Of a DNA stretch of 64,000 bases, positions 51,854 to 63,539 are shown piece by piece; positions within the stretch are counted from its first letter, which is position 1, and each line of letters opens with the position of its first letter. The notes under the pieces were generated by a model. That model was not told the origin of the DNA and did not search any database. It saw nothing but the letters and a program-made list of their open reading frames with translations. Origin of the DNA: Symsagittifera roscoffensis (taxonomy: Eukaryota > Xenacoelomorpha > Acoela > Convolutidae). A program made the translations under genes and the position numbers. The DNA lies in assembly GCF_963678635.1 (NCBI RefSeq), contig NC_087066.1, positions 38,509,755-38,573,754 on the forward strand, in the 5' to 3' direction.

Positions 51854-54041
51854 TGGCGCTCCTGGGTGTTTTTACGACATCATGACTAGGGAGTTGAACC
51901 CACTTGACACGGCTTCGGGCTACATGCCCATTCTAGAGTACCGGTGGTACGGTTCAGCGGGAACGTGCGAATCTTCTGGTTGTACCGTGATAGCTTTTTA
52001 AGAAAACTTGAGAAAACTTCCTGGTACGCTCTCCGAACGAGGCTTAGCTAACCGAGTAAGAGGGGTAACTAGGGGGGACAAAAAAAAACGAGCAGAAGAC
52101 AAAATGCAAAACAAAAACCGAAAAAGAATAGAAAACGGAACAAAAACCACAAAAACAAAAAATGACAGTGACTTTGACACCAGATTAGTTGGATCAAACC
52201 TTTATATTAATTAAATACTATGCCCAAATTGTTTTTATAAGACCGATCGCTTCGATCAATTCAGCAATTTAATAAGGTGCCCCAGCGTGGAGCGTTGTTA
52301 AGGGTTTTCAGATAGCTTGCAACTTAGCCGGACCACTAGGATACTTAACTGGAACAGGTGACCAGCCAAGGGGAAAGTGGTGCTGGCGATCAGATGCAGG
52401 ACAAGTCAAGGAAGCAACCAGCACAGAATCGGAGCAACAAGAGAAGAGGGGGGAGTTCTCAAGTTGGTCAAACGGGTATCGTTAAAATCCACATAACTTT
52501 ATAGGAGATAAGTGCAAAATTGGAAAAGCAGAATCCAACTGTTTTAAGGAACGTTTTTACTCAAGCAGGCCTGGAAACAGGTTCTACGGTTTTCTCTCAA
52601 GAGGTTTAGCACCCGGCGCTTAAGGTAATTTTCGGTTTAAGAGGGGGACTAAAGAGGGGGGAGGTTAGAAGGGGGCTGGTTAGGTTAGAGGTTGGCGGTT
52701 GTAAATTGTAAAAAGGGGGGACACATTAGAGTAACTAATTGATCGACATCGTCGATTTAGTTACATTAGAATCTTACACGCGTTGAATATAAGAAGCGGA
52801 TATCCAAATTTAACATCGAATTAAGGTAGGTTCCCTGGTCGGGTCGGGTGGGGAGGGGGGGGGGGGAACGGACAATTTTTGTGATACCCCATAAGATCGC
52901 TAGCAGGGGGGAGGAAAACGTGTGGCAATCAGGTACCAGACGTTTTTTTGTTCAAATAAAAGGTTGACTCAAGTTTCTCTGTTTTTATCATTTTTTTCTT
53001 TCCCTGTTCAAATTTTTACGTTTTTGGTAAAAAGTTTTAATCGGTTTTGATCAAACAAGTGATCACAAGAGACGCCGAACAAGTTGGGTTTCAACTTGCA
53101 TCAAAATATTAAAAGGGAGATAAATTCAGGGGGGTTGGTGATTCTAAGTTTTGGCCAGTAAGATTGGGTTTTTTGGAAATTTTTTAAATTAGAGCTCAAG
53201 TGGTGGTACCAGGTACAGTGGTTCAAGAGTCCCGACAACAAAAGAAAAGAGTTCCCACTGTCCCAACACTTAGTGGAGAAGTCATGGGACAGTAGTCTTG
53301 GGACAGGCAGTCTTGGGACAGGCAGTCTTGGGACAGGCAGTCTTGGGACAGTAGTCTTGGGACAGGCAGTCTTGGGAGAGGCGGTCTTGGGACAGGCATT
53401 CTTGGGACAGTAGTCTTGGGACAGGCAGTCTTGGGACAGGCAGTCTTGGGACAGTATTCTTTGGATAGGCAGTCTTGGGACAGGCAGTCTTGGGACAGTA
53501 TTCTTTGGATAGGCAGTCTTGGGACAGGCAGTCTTGGAACAGTATTCTTGGGACAGTAGTCTTGGGACAGGCAGTCTCAGGACAGGCAGTCTTGGGACAG
53601 CAGTCTTGGGACAGTGTAGTCTTGGGACAGGCAGTCTTGGGATAGTGGTCTTGGGACAGGCAGTCTTGGGACAGGCAGGCTTGGGACAGTGGTCTTGGGA
53701 CGGCAGTCTTGGAACAGTAAAGAGAAGTCTTGGGACAGTATCTAAGAGTCTTGGGACAGCACCAGAGAGTCTTGGGACAGTACCAGGATGTCATGGGACG
53801 GTACAAAAAGTTGTGTGACGGTACTAGAAGGTCTTGGGACAGTGCGAAATAGCTCAACGCTCAATTAAAAGCAAAAGGACCGGTCCGAACGATTAAATCG
53901 CAAAAGATCCATTTTATTAAGATCACGAAATGGAGATTTATTTTACTTACGAGAATTAGGAATCTTTCTAGAAGTTTTATCCGTAGAATAGAAATTTGTG
54001 AATATTAATATTGTAGATAGAAAAAATTGTAAATAAAAATC
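51854..54041 (+). other. Element B leader (5' UTR)
   Basis: Homologous in patches to the element A leader. Contains a G-rich stretch (52845-52866, G12), an A-rich stretch at 52080-52160 and the minisatellite 53281-53840. Short ORFs are not conserved with A. Confidence 0.65.
53281..53840. repeat. Leader minisatellite of element B (15-bp unit)
   Basis: About 35 units of agtcttgggacaggc with variants (gtattctttggatag). The antisense ORF 53282-53857 (Cys-Pro-Lys-Thr repeats) is an artefact of the unit length being a multiple of three. Confidence 0.95.
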
Positions 54042-54419
54042 ATGAGGCGAAGTAGGGTACCAATAGCAGAAAAAAGAGTTCTAGAGTCAAAGACAAAACA
54101 TAACTCGTCGCAACGAAAATTGATGGCGTCGGACCAAAAAGTAACAAGAAAGAACTTTTCAGTGAGCATGGTCAACACAAGAAGCGCAAAGGAAAACAAG
54201 ACGAGAGGAAGCGCTGAAGAGGGACGAACGGAACCTGCTATAGAAATTGATCTTGAGACATCAGATCAGAGTGTTGATGAGGTGGAGAAGAAGACAACGG
54301 AGTCGAAACCAATGCCGAAAGCAGAAGAACAAAAGCAAAAGTCGATGGAATTCTCACCGATAGACACTGTGGTGGACACGACGAGCAATACGCCGGAAAC
54401 CATAAAGGACGAGTTTTAA
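54042..54419 (+). CDS. Element B gag N-terminal region (125 aa)
   Basis: First ORF after the leader. Basic start (MRRSRVPIAEKRVLESKTKH), then acidic Ser/Thr/Glu-rich (ETSDQSVDEVEKKTTESKP). Unstructured by composition; equivalent to the matrix-like head of gag. Stop at 54419, probably a lesion. Confidence 0.55.
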   Translation: MRRSRVPIAEKRVLESKTKHNSSQRKLMASDQKVTRKNFSVSMVNTRSAKENKTRGSAEEGRTEPAIEIDLETSDQSVDEVEKKTTESKPMPKAEEQKQKSMEFSPIDTVVDTTSNTPETIKDEF

Positions 54420-54636
54420 ACGAAAAGAACGTCATTCACAGAGAGGTTCGCCATGATGGTTGGAATGAAATCAAGAGACACAGTGGAGGACGAAACGAAA
54501 GCCGAGAAAGGCAAAACGTTTAGAACAGTTTCCACGATAACAACAGAAGCCAACCTAGGTCAAACATGGGGCAACAGCTAGTCATGGGGCAACAGCTCTC
54601 CGTGAAACAACATCTCCTCTAGAGCTGGACGATTTA

Positions 54637-55206
54637 ATGGCGAGGCTAGATCAGATCGACAAAAAACTAAAGTGCAGCGAGGAGGATCGAGAAGTGATAA
54701 AGAAGGAAATAAGATACAACAAAATCGAGTACCTGGACAACTGTTTTAACCTGGCAAGGGCGACGGAGGAAAAGCTTCAGCAGATGTTAGACAAGGTAGA
54801 AGCTACTGAAAAAGACCGAGAGGAGAATATCAACATAGACATGCAAGTAATGGAGCGATGGTATGACACTGTGAACAGCAAGTTAGGGAGTCTGGAAACG
54901 AGAATGGACACAATGAGTAGGGACCAGACTGAGAGTTCATGTGCCATACAGGCCAAACTGGATGCCATCTTGAGAAACTCTACATCGCAAGACAGGCCAG
55001 CAACAGATCGAACGCAAGGTAACAGAATTGATTTTGTGGAACCACAACGGAACAAGCGGGAGTCAATAAACACCCTTACCGTTACCCCGGGGTGCAGCGA
55101 GTATCGGTCCAGGGGGCCAAGACAGTTATTAAGAGTGGGACCTTACTTACGACAAATGGCCCGGGGGATTCCACAACAAGCAACAATATGGGACCTGATG
55201 CCATGA
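54637..55206 (+). CDS. Element B gag coiled-coil region (189 aa)
   Basis: Starts MARLDQIDKKLKCSEEDREV. Heptads run through EEKLQQMLDKVEATEKDREE and NSKLGSLETRMDTMSRDQTE. Long helical rod ahead of the capsid-like domain, probably for gag multimerisation. The frame is lost near 55090. Confidence 0.6.
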   Translation: MARLDQIDKKLKCSEEDREVIKKEIRYNKIEYLDNCFNLARATEEKLQQMLDKVEATEKDREENINIDMQVMERWYDTVNSKLGSLETRMDTMSRDQTESSCAIQAKLDAILRNSTSQDRPATDRTQGNRIDFVEPQRNKRESINTLTVTPGCSEYRSRGPRQLLRVGPYLRQMARGIPQQATIWDLMP

Positions 55207-55983
55207 CGTGGGCTAGCACCTGGGAGATGATGAATAGGACATTGGAAGCGTTCGCTGCGAAAACACTGACTCGAGTGAAAGAGGAGGTGGCAAATCCAGG
55301 AAAACCTTCAAGAAGACAAAAGAATTTGAGGATGACTCAGATGGATGCATCGACACTTGGGTAGAAGTCATGAGACTACATTTGGAACAGGACAACTTGA
55401 ACGACGAGAGACAAGCCTGCACAGCGATACTCAGCAACTTAGAAGGCACGGTGTTGAAATGTTTAGTTGCAAAGAAGGAAGAGGAACGTGACACTGCGGA
55501 CAAAATCTTCGAGATATCGTTGAATCGATTCGGGTCAGGCATTAAGGGTCACCAAGCGATGATTTGAAAAGAAAAAGGCAAAGGGAAAATGAATCAATTG
55601 ATCGGTTCCTGGATGATCTTGAGAGCTTGAGACGAAGGAGTGATCCTGAAGAGTCAACAAACAGAAGGAACTTTAGCATCGCCTCGAAGTTCATCGATGC
55701 TGTAAAAAGTGACGACTTGAGAACAATGTTAGCAACGTACTATACACTGTCGAAAGATAGTGCACCGACTCCAGAAGAAATGAGACAGAAGTCAAGAGAG
55801 TACATGCAGATGAAACCCAAAAAAACTCATACTCGGATAACAAGAACATGCAAGAGGGGAGTCAACCACAGAGGTCGTCATAGTATATGCCTAGTGATGA
55901 TATGGACAAACGCAGGTCATGCGCAAATTGTGGATAAGCGGATCATCTTGTGGCGGACTGCACGACGTATAAACAAGGCATGA
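55092..55983 (+). pseudogene. Element B gag capsid-like domain
   Basis: Spread over frames 55092-55364, 55370-55567 and 55564-55983: MRLHLEQDNLNDERQAC, RENESIDRFLDDLESLRRRS, SIASKFIDAVKSDDLRTMLA and PTPEEMRQKSREYMQMKP, the retrotransposon gag family pattern. One frameshift falls at about 55560 and one near 55830, before the zinc knuckle. Confidence 0.85.
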
Positions 55984-57614
55984 AGAGTCTGGGATATGCT
56001 CCGGATGACGATGGTATGAGCCAGATGGAAGAACACGAGTTCTACAGCGGCCTGATCATCAAGATAGGTGCGAGATGCTTCTTCTGCAATCAAGAGGGCC
56101 TTTTTCGGATAGACTGTCCATTATTTTGGGAAGCAGTAAAAAATCAAAGTCATCCGAAACACAAGTTAGCGTTAGCGGCGGTGCAGAACACGAGGAACAG
56201 ACAAGCCGAGTTTGAAACAAGAAATTCAGAGGCACCGAATGCGGAACTACCGACGAAGACGGCGAAAGCTGTAACGCAAGTCAATAATGCCATGGAGACC
56301 ATGACCAGGAAGTCTCCAGAGATAAGTTTTGAGAGAGAAGCTGCAGAGGCTATTAACAAAGTGAAACAGGACCTAGCGACGAAGGAGATAGAGCAACAAA
56401 TGAAACAGGAGATCGAAAAGCAGAAGTTAAACGTGACGTTAAGTTGGTCAGTGCCAGTGCCAGAAGCCGTAGTGGGAGCGACCAAGAGTGGGAATTGCAA
56501 CTTTCTGAAAATGGTGACGGGAAAGCAATTCGGTATAACACAGATCGGAGCCAGGATAATGTCGATAATCACTTTGGGCGGCCATGAAGTAACGAGGAAC
56601 TTGAGCGAACCCAGCGACCAGACAATAATTCACATTGATGTGAATGCAGATTACTTAAGTGCAATAAGTCCACAGACGACTTCTAGAGCCTTGAGGGCGC
56701 TACTCACAAGAGGTGGCAGCAAGTCAGTCTGTGTTGAGAATAGATACACAGAAGCTTATGGTCCGCATGAGGTGATGTTAAATATAGATGGGATAAACAT
56801 CTACACGAAAACCATGATAAAATGTGATGAGGACCTAGCCGGACAGATCTACGTGGGCAAAGAAGAATTGAAAGTAAGATCGATTGGACACTGCGCAATG
56901 TTAGAAGAGGATACAATGCACATCGGGACGGAGGCAGACGTATCAGCAAACGTGCTCGACATAAGTGGCAAAAAGACTCAATTATGTGGGTTACTTGATA
57001 CGGGAGCAGTCTTGAGTGTTATACCAATCGAGACTTGGGAGCGAATGGGTTTCGACAAGCATGACTTGATAGACTCAAGAATACGGCTGCGGGTACTAGT
57101 CAGAACACCAATAATAGCCCTAAATCTAGGGGAACACAACCTGTGGATGAGCTTTCTTGTGGTGGAGAACCTGGATGAGTCGGACCAGTTCATTTTAGGC
57201 AGAGACTTCATCAAGAATTTCGACGTAACGATTGATCTAAACAATGCCATGTTCAGGATTCGGAACCCGGATAGGAATTACGTAATTAAACCGGGAAATC
57301 TGATGATGGCAAATGAGAATAAAGCGCCGGTATTCTTGAGTAGGAGGATAAGGCTGAAAGCGAACGAAGCGGCAATTGTAGGCTTACGGATAAAAAATTA
57401 TAATGAAATAAGTGATAACAAGCAAGTATGCATAGTCCCAAGTCCAAGCAGTCAAAGTGCTGCTGTTTTAGCAAGATCCTTCTCGATAACCAAGAGCGGC
57501 CTCTGCGTCAGTGTCTTGTTGAATACTCTTGACATACCCATAACAATCCAGAGGGGAAGGAAGCTGGGATATGCTTTACCCGTGAAAACTCGATATGAAA
57601 TGACTGAAAATTAA
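55920..57614 (+). CDS. Element B nucleocapsid knuckle and retropepsin (pro-pol start)
   Basis: A knuckle CANC...ADHLVADC at 55920-55961 carries an in-frame TAA. The long frame 55950-57614 (554 aa) then has a second knuckle CFFCNQEGLFRIDC, with Phe where His is expected. A Lys/Glu-rich linker follows, then an unusual conserved domain (GGHEVTRNLSEPSDQTIIHI, TEAYGPHEVMLNIDGINIY) and the aspartic protease GLLDTGAVLSVIPIETW (DTG at 56997-57005) with FILGRDFIKNF. The stop at 57614 precedes RT. The protease would dimerise and cut Gag-Pol. Confidence 0.88.
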
Positions 57615-57658
57615 AAAGAGAATGAAGTACTTGAATGCCCCCATCATAGGGACAAGAT

Positions 57659-58817
57659 TTGTATCTTGAGACGATTAAAGAAAAAAAAGATTCATCAGGT
57701 CTTGTTAAGTCACTTATGTCAGAGACAGACGATGGACTCTCGAGCTGTTCAAATTTCCCAGAAAGACCAACACTAGAGGAAATGGAAATGGATAAACCAG
57801 TTATACCTGAAATAGAGCACTTAAGGTGTAAGGTAACGGATGAACAGCTCGAGGCCATCAAGGACGTACTAGAGCGAAACGAGGACGTTTTTTCGAGACA
57901 CAAGGCAGACATTGGATGTTGTAATTTTGTTGAACATGAAATAGAGCTTGAAAAGTCTGCGTTACCGCACAGGGAGTGGGCGAGGCGCATGACCCCGCAG
58001 AAATCGGATGCATGTAGAAAAGAGATAGAGACATTACTAGAGTATGAAATGATAGAACCATCCAAATCGCCGTGGGCGTGTGGAGTAGTGATGGCCAAAA
58101 AGAAAGGCGACCAATTGAGGTTTTGTTGCGACTTTCGGTATCTGAACTCCGTTACGGTGAAGGATGCATATCACATACCTAGAATTGATGAGAGTCTCTC
58201 GAAGTTGGGTGATGCAAAGTTTTTGTACGACTCTTGATTTAGGTTCGGCATTTTGGCAAGTCCCACTGAGGAAGCAGGACAGGGACAAAACAGGGTTCGC
58301 CTGCGAGCTAGGGCTGTTTCAATGGAAACGGTTGCCATTTGGTCTATGCAATGCCACGGCCACATTTTAACGGTTGATGGCATACGCATTGATAGGTGTG
58401 ACAAAGAAATACGGCAATTTAATAATGTGCTACGTGGATGACGTGGTAATAGCGACGCCTACAATGGAAGACCACATCGAGCGAATAGACGAGGTGTTTG
58501 CATGCATGAAGAGGTCAGGACTAAAGTGCAAGCCGTCAAAGTGCGAGATACTCAAGGACCCGATCAAATACTTGGGAAGGATGGTGGACAGGCATGGCAT
58601 CAGACCAGATCCAGATGCAGTAGAAGCGGTTCTGATTTGGAAATCGCCAAAGACGGAACATCAATTGATGAGCTTCCTGGGTTTTGTGAACTATTACAGG
58701 GAGTATTACCCGATGCAACAACTAATGAGGCACAAATCAAGAAGTTTACATGGAACAACGCAGCGGAAGAGTCATTCCAGAGAACAAAAAAAGAGTTGTG
58801 CGAGGCACAGGTGCTAG
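57659..58817 (+). pseudogene. Element B reverse transcriptase
   Basis: 57659-58237: VFSRHKADIGCCNFVEHEI, SPWACGVVMAKKKGDQLRF and DFRYLNSVTVKDAYHIPRI. A shift at about 58230 leads to 58164-58370 with LDLGSAFWQVPLRKQDRD (motif A) and LPFGLCNATATF (motif B). 58374-58817 has YVDDVVIATP (58431-58460), CKPSKCEILKDPIKYLG and FLGFVNYYREYYP. Complete Ty3/gypsy RT with two frameshifts. Confidence 0.9.
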
Positions 58818-59128
58818 GGATGCCAGCGGAAAAAGGAATGTACGTGCTGGACACGGTTGCGTCGGTAGTCGCAATTTCTGGCATTCTCCATCAAGAACAG
58901 GAATGGAACGGGAAGACAGTCTTAAGACCAATAGCGTACGGGAGTAAAGTCTTGAGTGATACGGAAATGAAGTACGGGGCGCCGAAAGCAGAGATGTTCG
59001 TGGCGGTTACCTTTGTCGAAAATTATAGAGCATACCTAGGCAGCGAGCCATTTAAGCTGCGAGTCGACAACAGGGCACTCAGCTGGCTGAAGACGTACTC
59101 AATGGACCAGAGCTACATTGGAAGGTAG
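58740..59128 (+). CDS. Element B RNase H
   Basis: Within frame 58502-59128: FTWNNAAEESFQRTKKELC, GMYVLDTVASVVAISGILHQ (first Asp), LRPIAYGSKVLSDTEMKYG, and LRVDNRALSWLKTYS (last Asp region). The frame ends at TAG 59128; the next frame opens with IIEHRRKDKNQNADSLSKK, the standard RNase H end. Confidence 0.87.
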
Positions 59129-59152
59129 ATAGTTCGCCTGGACGGATACAAA

Positions 59153-60432
59153 ATGATAATTGAGCATAGGAGAAAAGACAAAAATCAAAATGCCGATAGC
59201 TTGAGTAAGAAGACGGAGTTCTACGAGAGACAGGAACAAAGGGAGGCGGATAGGCCAGAAATCAAAGATGGCTTCTCCTTCATGGATAAGGAAACGTATG
59301 ATAGTCTTCCACTCACGAGATGGCTCGACAAGTCAGGCAAACCGATAGAAGATCACCCCGAATTACCAAAGGAGCCTCCAGAGAAAACATTCTTGAAGAA
59401 GACCCAAGGAATGCCGATAGGCATAATGCTCAAGTCAAAAATTGTTAGGGAGACGCTCAAGGCAAAAGGCTATGATCTCAACCAGGTAGAAACCGGAGAT
59501 GCACAGATAGATGAAGACTTGGTGAGGTTACTCGAGGAACTGGCAGACGATAAACCCGGTATCAATGAAGAGGGAAAGGAGGAACCGGAAGTCACGATAT
59601 TGAGAAGGAATGAAACGGGTGGTGGCGAGGACTCCTTAACAGAAAAATCTGACGGAAAAGAAGTCGTGCAGTCATTGGTTGATAAAATCCCTGATGACAT
59701 GCTTGAGCGTACTCGGGTTAGGAAAAAGAAAGTGGCATTCAAGGAGGGGGTTGAACACCTTGGACTAGGACAAGATCCGGGGAGTGGCCCACAGTGGAAG
59801 AAGATGCTGGAGAAGAAAACTTGACCGGGGAGTGCGAAGAGTGGGATGAAGATTCGGAGAAGAGCAGCGATGACCAAGATAGTCTATGCATGATACTGAC
59901 GGAAGAGAAGATGAGACACCGCGACGGGGAGCTACAAACGGATCCCTCCTCAGGAACGTACAACTTGGATCAGCAGGAAAAGCGAGGAGGTGAAGAACTT
60001 GAGAAAATTGCAGTTTCGAGGAAACCATTTAGGGAGCTATCGTGCAACTCAAATGTCAGAACAAATCTGGTGCCAGAAGATGACAGGAAGATCATGAGGA
60101 GGATAGTATGCGTGAAACTGAAGGATGACATCCACAACCATGGAGAAATGAATGGTCAGATAATAACACTAAAAGAGCACGTCAAGGCAAGATATAGGCT
60201 GTCGGATCTAATACGGGACCAAAAGAATGACAAGATGACAAGTAACCTCTCCAAATGGATCCGGACGGGGTCCAAAGAGAAGGGGGACCTGGAAGAAGAC
60301 AGCTACAATATCTTAAGCCAGTTCTACAAAGACAGAAAAGATTTACTCTATCACACAGCTGATGGGGTGGTAGCATGCAAGAGAAAAGATGAGAAGATAT
60401 TACACAAGCATAACCTCATCATACTGCCATAG
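59153..60432 (+). CDS. Element B acidic spacer between RNase H and integrase
   Basis: Two overlapping frames, 59153-59824 (223 aa) and 59794-60432 (212 aa), joined by a shift near 59820. Apart from the RNase H end and the integrase lead-in (YNILSQFYKDRKDLLYHTAD), about 350 residues are charged and low in hydrophobics (EECEEWDEDSEKSSDDQD-like composition) with no fold I recognise. Most gypsy elements have a short tether here. A matching spacer in element A shows that it is a family trait. Confidence 0.6.
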
Positions 60433-61310
60433 TTGTATCAGACGGAAGTGTTATTCAGATCGCATGATCAAATGGGGCACTAGGGGATAGACAAGGTGCA
60501 AAAAAGAATACTTCATAGGTTTGACTGGCCAGGATTAAGGAAAGCTTGTGAGAGATGGGTGAATGCAGGCCTGGCATGCCTGCAAGTGAAAGACCCAAGG
60601 AAGATGAAGTTCCCACTCAAGTCCGTTGAAAGCTCGGAATTTAGTGAGGTTGTGCAGATCATAATAGACTGGTCATAATAGATCGTTTCACAAAATTGGC
60701 AGAAGCGGTGCCGTGTCAGACAGCCTCGGCAGAAAAGACTTGTGACCACCTGATAACACATTGGTCATCACGATATGGTTGTCCCAGGACATTTCAGTCG
60801 GACAACGGCAAAGCCTTCGTGGGGAACCTAACAAAAGAATTGATGAAGAGGTCACACATTGCTCAAGCGCACTCAACGACCTACCATCCCCAAACCAACG
60901 GGTTAGTGGAGAGACAGAATAGAACATTGGTAAACATGATGAGGGTATACTGCTCAAGATATATGACAGACTGGGATATATATCTGCCGCAAGTGGTAGA
61001 GGCATACAACAGTACGCAACACTCAACAACAGGAATAAGTCCTTTCATGATGTTGACGGGCAGGGAAAGAGCGATACCTCTTACATTCTTTTACCCAAAT
61101 ACGAATGGAAAAAGATATCGCCTCAAGCTTATGTGAAAGAAGTGGTTAAGAGACAGCTGGAACTAAACGAGCTCTGTAGGAGGAACACAGCGCAAGCACA
61201 AATGAGACAGCGGAAGAAATACGATTAGAAAATTCTGCAAGCGAAACCATATGCAGTTGGCCAATACGTCTGGGTTTTCCAGAATGTTATACCTCCCAAA
61301 GGGACAAAGG
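60433..61310 (+). pseudogene. Element B integrase
   Basis: The zinc domain starts SHDQMGH (a stop follows), with KRILHRFDWPGLRKACERW and CLQVKDP, where C-x2-C is partly changed. About 45 bp around 60660 are deleted relative to element A, removing the first catalytic Asp segment. 60696-61136 keeps GCPRTFQSDNGKAF (second Asp, about 60800) and TNGLVERQNRTLVNMM (Glu). The C-terminal part includes the GPY/F-like KWRGPFMIMEVH at about 61325. Inactive as written. Confidence 0.88.
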
Positions 61311-61938
61311 AACTACTTAAGAAATGGAGAGGACCGTTCATGATAATGGAAGTGCACCAGCAAGGACGGTTTTACCGCTTGAGTACGGGGCGTGCAGCGC
61401 ATTATGAAGTCTTGAAACCTCATGTCCCATCCCCAGAAGACTGGTGCGTACCACAGAATATGGAGGGACTCGAGTACCTATTAGTGGAGCCAGCTTGCGA
61501 GGTGAACGAAAAAGGCACGAGGGAGAAAAATGATGGCAACGAGGACTTGAGTTTGGATGACAATGAAAAGATAGAAGCGGACTCACAGGCGTAATCCTTT
61601 GTGGAAGAAGACTGGAATGACCCGGAGAAGGACAAGGTGCCAAAATGGACGGAACCAGACTTGCTGATAACAGCAGGAACCACGAGTGGTAACCGCAAAC
61701 GGACAGGCACGAGATACAACAGGTACGGGGATGACTTCTTGATTGACAAGATACAGCCTCATGAATTGAGCGACGAGTTACTGAGTGTGGGCGAATTGGT
61801 GGCAGACGATGAATGGCAAATCGTCAACGATGGCGAACACTACCCGAAGGAAGACTACTCCACACCAGAACAAAAAACAGATCTGGAGCAGAGCGAGATA
61901 GAGAGGAGGGAGAACATAAACTTGAGAATACCAGAGTT
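61311..61938 (+). CDS. Element B pol C-terminal tail
   Basis: 61340-61594 reads HYEVLKPHVPSPEDWC and YLLVEPACEVNEKGTRE; 61601-61960 reads EEDWNDPEKDKVPKWTEPD, TRYNRYGDDFLIDKIQP and DLEQSEIERRENINLRIPEL. Acidic tail shared with element A up to the junction with C. Confidence 0.7.
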
Positions 61939-61956
61939 GCTCCGGATCACGAAGAT

Positions 61957-63517
61957 ATGAGCCAGATGGAAGAACACGAGTTCTACAGCGGCCTGATCAT
62001 CTTCTGCAATCAAGAGGACCTTTTTTCGGATAGACTGTCCATTTATTTGGGGAGCAGTAAAAAATCAAAGTCATCCGAAACACAAGTTAGCGTTAGCGGC
62101 GGTGCAGAACACGAGGAACAGACAAGCCGAGTTTGAAACAAGTAATTCAGAGGCATTAAATGCGGAACTACTGACGAAGACAGTGAAAGCTGAAACGCAA
62201 GTCAATAATGCCATGGAGACCATGACCAGGAAGTCTCCAGAGATACGTTTTGAGAGAGAAGCTGCAGAGGCTATTAACAAAGTGAAACAGGACCTAGCGA
62301 CGAAGGAGATAGAGCAACGAATGAAAAAGAAGATCGAAAAGCAGAAGTTAAACGTGACGTTAAGTTGGTCAGTGCCAGTGCCAGAAGCCGTAGTGGGATC
62401 GACCAAGAGTGGGAATTGCAACACCCTGAAAATGGTGACGGGAAAGCCATTCGGTATAACAAAGATCGGAGCCAGGATAATGTCGATAATCACTTTGGGC
62501 GGCCATGAAGTAACGAGGAACTTGAGCGAACCCAGCGACCAGACAATTATGCATATTGATGTGTACGCAGATTACTTAAGTGCAATAAGTCCACAGACGA
62601 CTTCTAGAGCCTTGAGGGCGCTACTCACAAGAGGTGGCAGCAAGTCAGTCTGTGTTGGGAATAGATACACAGAAGCTTATGGTCCGCATGAGGTGATGTT
62701 AAATATAGATGGGATAAACATCTACACGAAAACCATGATAACATGTGATGAGAACCTAGCCGGACAGATCTACGTGGGCAAAGAATAATTGAAAGTAAGA
62801 TCGATTGGACACTGCGCAATGTTAGAAGAGGATACAAAGGACATCGGGATGGAGGCAGAGGTATCAGCACACGTGCTCGACATAAGTGGCAAAAAGACTC
62901 AGTTACGTGGGTTACTTGATACGGGAGCAGTCTTGAGTGTTATACCAATCGAGACTTGGGAGCGAATGGGTTTCGACAAAGATGAATTGATAGACTCAAG
63001 AATACGGCTGTCAGCTGCAAACAAAGGGGCGCTGCGAGTACTAGTCAGAACACCAATAATAGCCCCAAATCTAGGGGAACGCAACCTGTGGATGAGCTTT
63101 CTTGTGGTGGAGAACCTGGATGAGTCGGACCAGTTCATTTTAGGCAGAGACTTCATCAGGAATTTCGACGTAACGATTGATCTAAACAATGCCATGTTCA
63201 AGATTCGGAACCCGGATAGGAAGTACGTAATTAAACCGGTGAATCTGATGATGGCAAATGAGAATAAAGCGCCGGTATTCTTGAGTAGGAGGGTAAGGCT
63301 GAAAGCGAACGAAGCGGCAATTGTAGGCTTACGGATGAAAAATTATAATGAAATAAGTGATAACAAGCAAGTATGCATAGTCCCAAATCCAAACAGTCAA
63401 AGTGCTGCTGTTTTAGGAAGATCCTTCTCGATAACCAAAAGCGGCCTCTGCGTCAGTGTCTTGTTGAATACTCTTGACATACCCATAACAATCCAGAGGG
63501 GAAGGAAGCTGGGATAA
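61957..63517 (+). CDS. Element C nucleocapsid linker and retropepsin
   Basis: Frames 62102-62788 and 62789-63517 are one reading frame split by a TAA at 62786-62788. The order is as in B: NNAMETMTRKSPEIRFEREA, LTRGGSKSVCVGNRYTEAYG, GLLDTGAVLSVIPIETW and FILGRDFIRNF. C has seven residues (SAANKGA) before LRVLVRTP that B lacks, and lost the ARCFFC half of the second knuckle. Confidence 0.87.
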
Positions 63518-63539
63518 GCTTTACCCGTGAAAACTCGAT

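Larger units (their letters stand above)
50974..61938 (+). mobile_element. Element B: Ty3/gypsy-type LTR retrotransposon, 3' end replaced by element C
   Basis: Closest relative of element A in the window and better preserved. LTR, leader, gag, protease, RT, RNase H, acidic spacer, integrase and C-terminal tail follow in order. At about 61938 the tail is joined directly to the gag/protease region of a third copy; no 3' LTR or accessory region intervenes. Confidence 0.87.

Noticed and set aside
53282-53857. 191-codon antisense ORF of Cys-Pro-Lys-Thr repeats
   Set aside because: Produced by the 15-bp leader minisatellite of element B.
55950-57614. Whether the 554-codon ORF is a host gene
   Set aside because: It contains knuckles and a DTG protease in gag-pol order, and a second copy is present at 61.96-63.5 kb; it is retrotransposon pro-pol.
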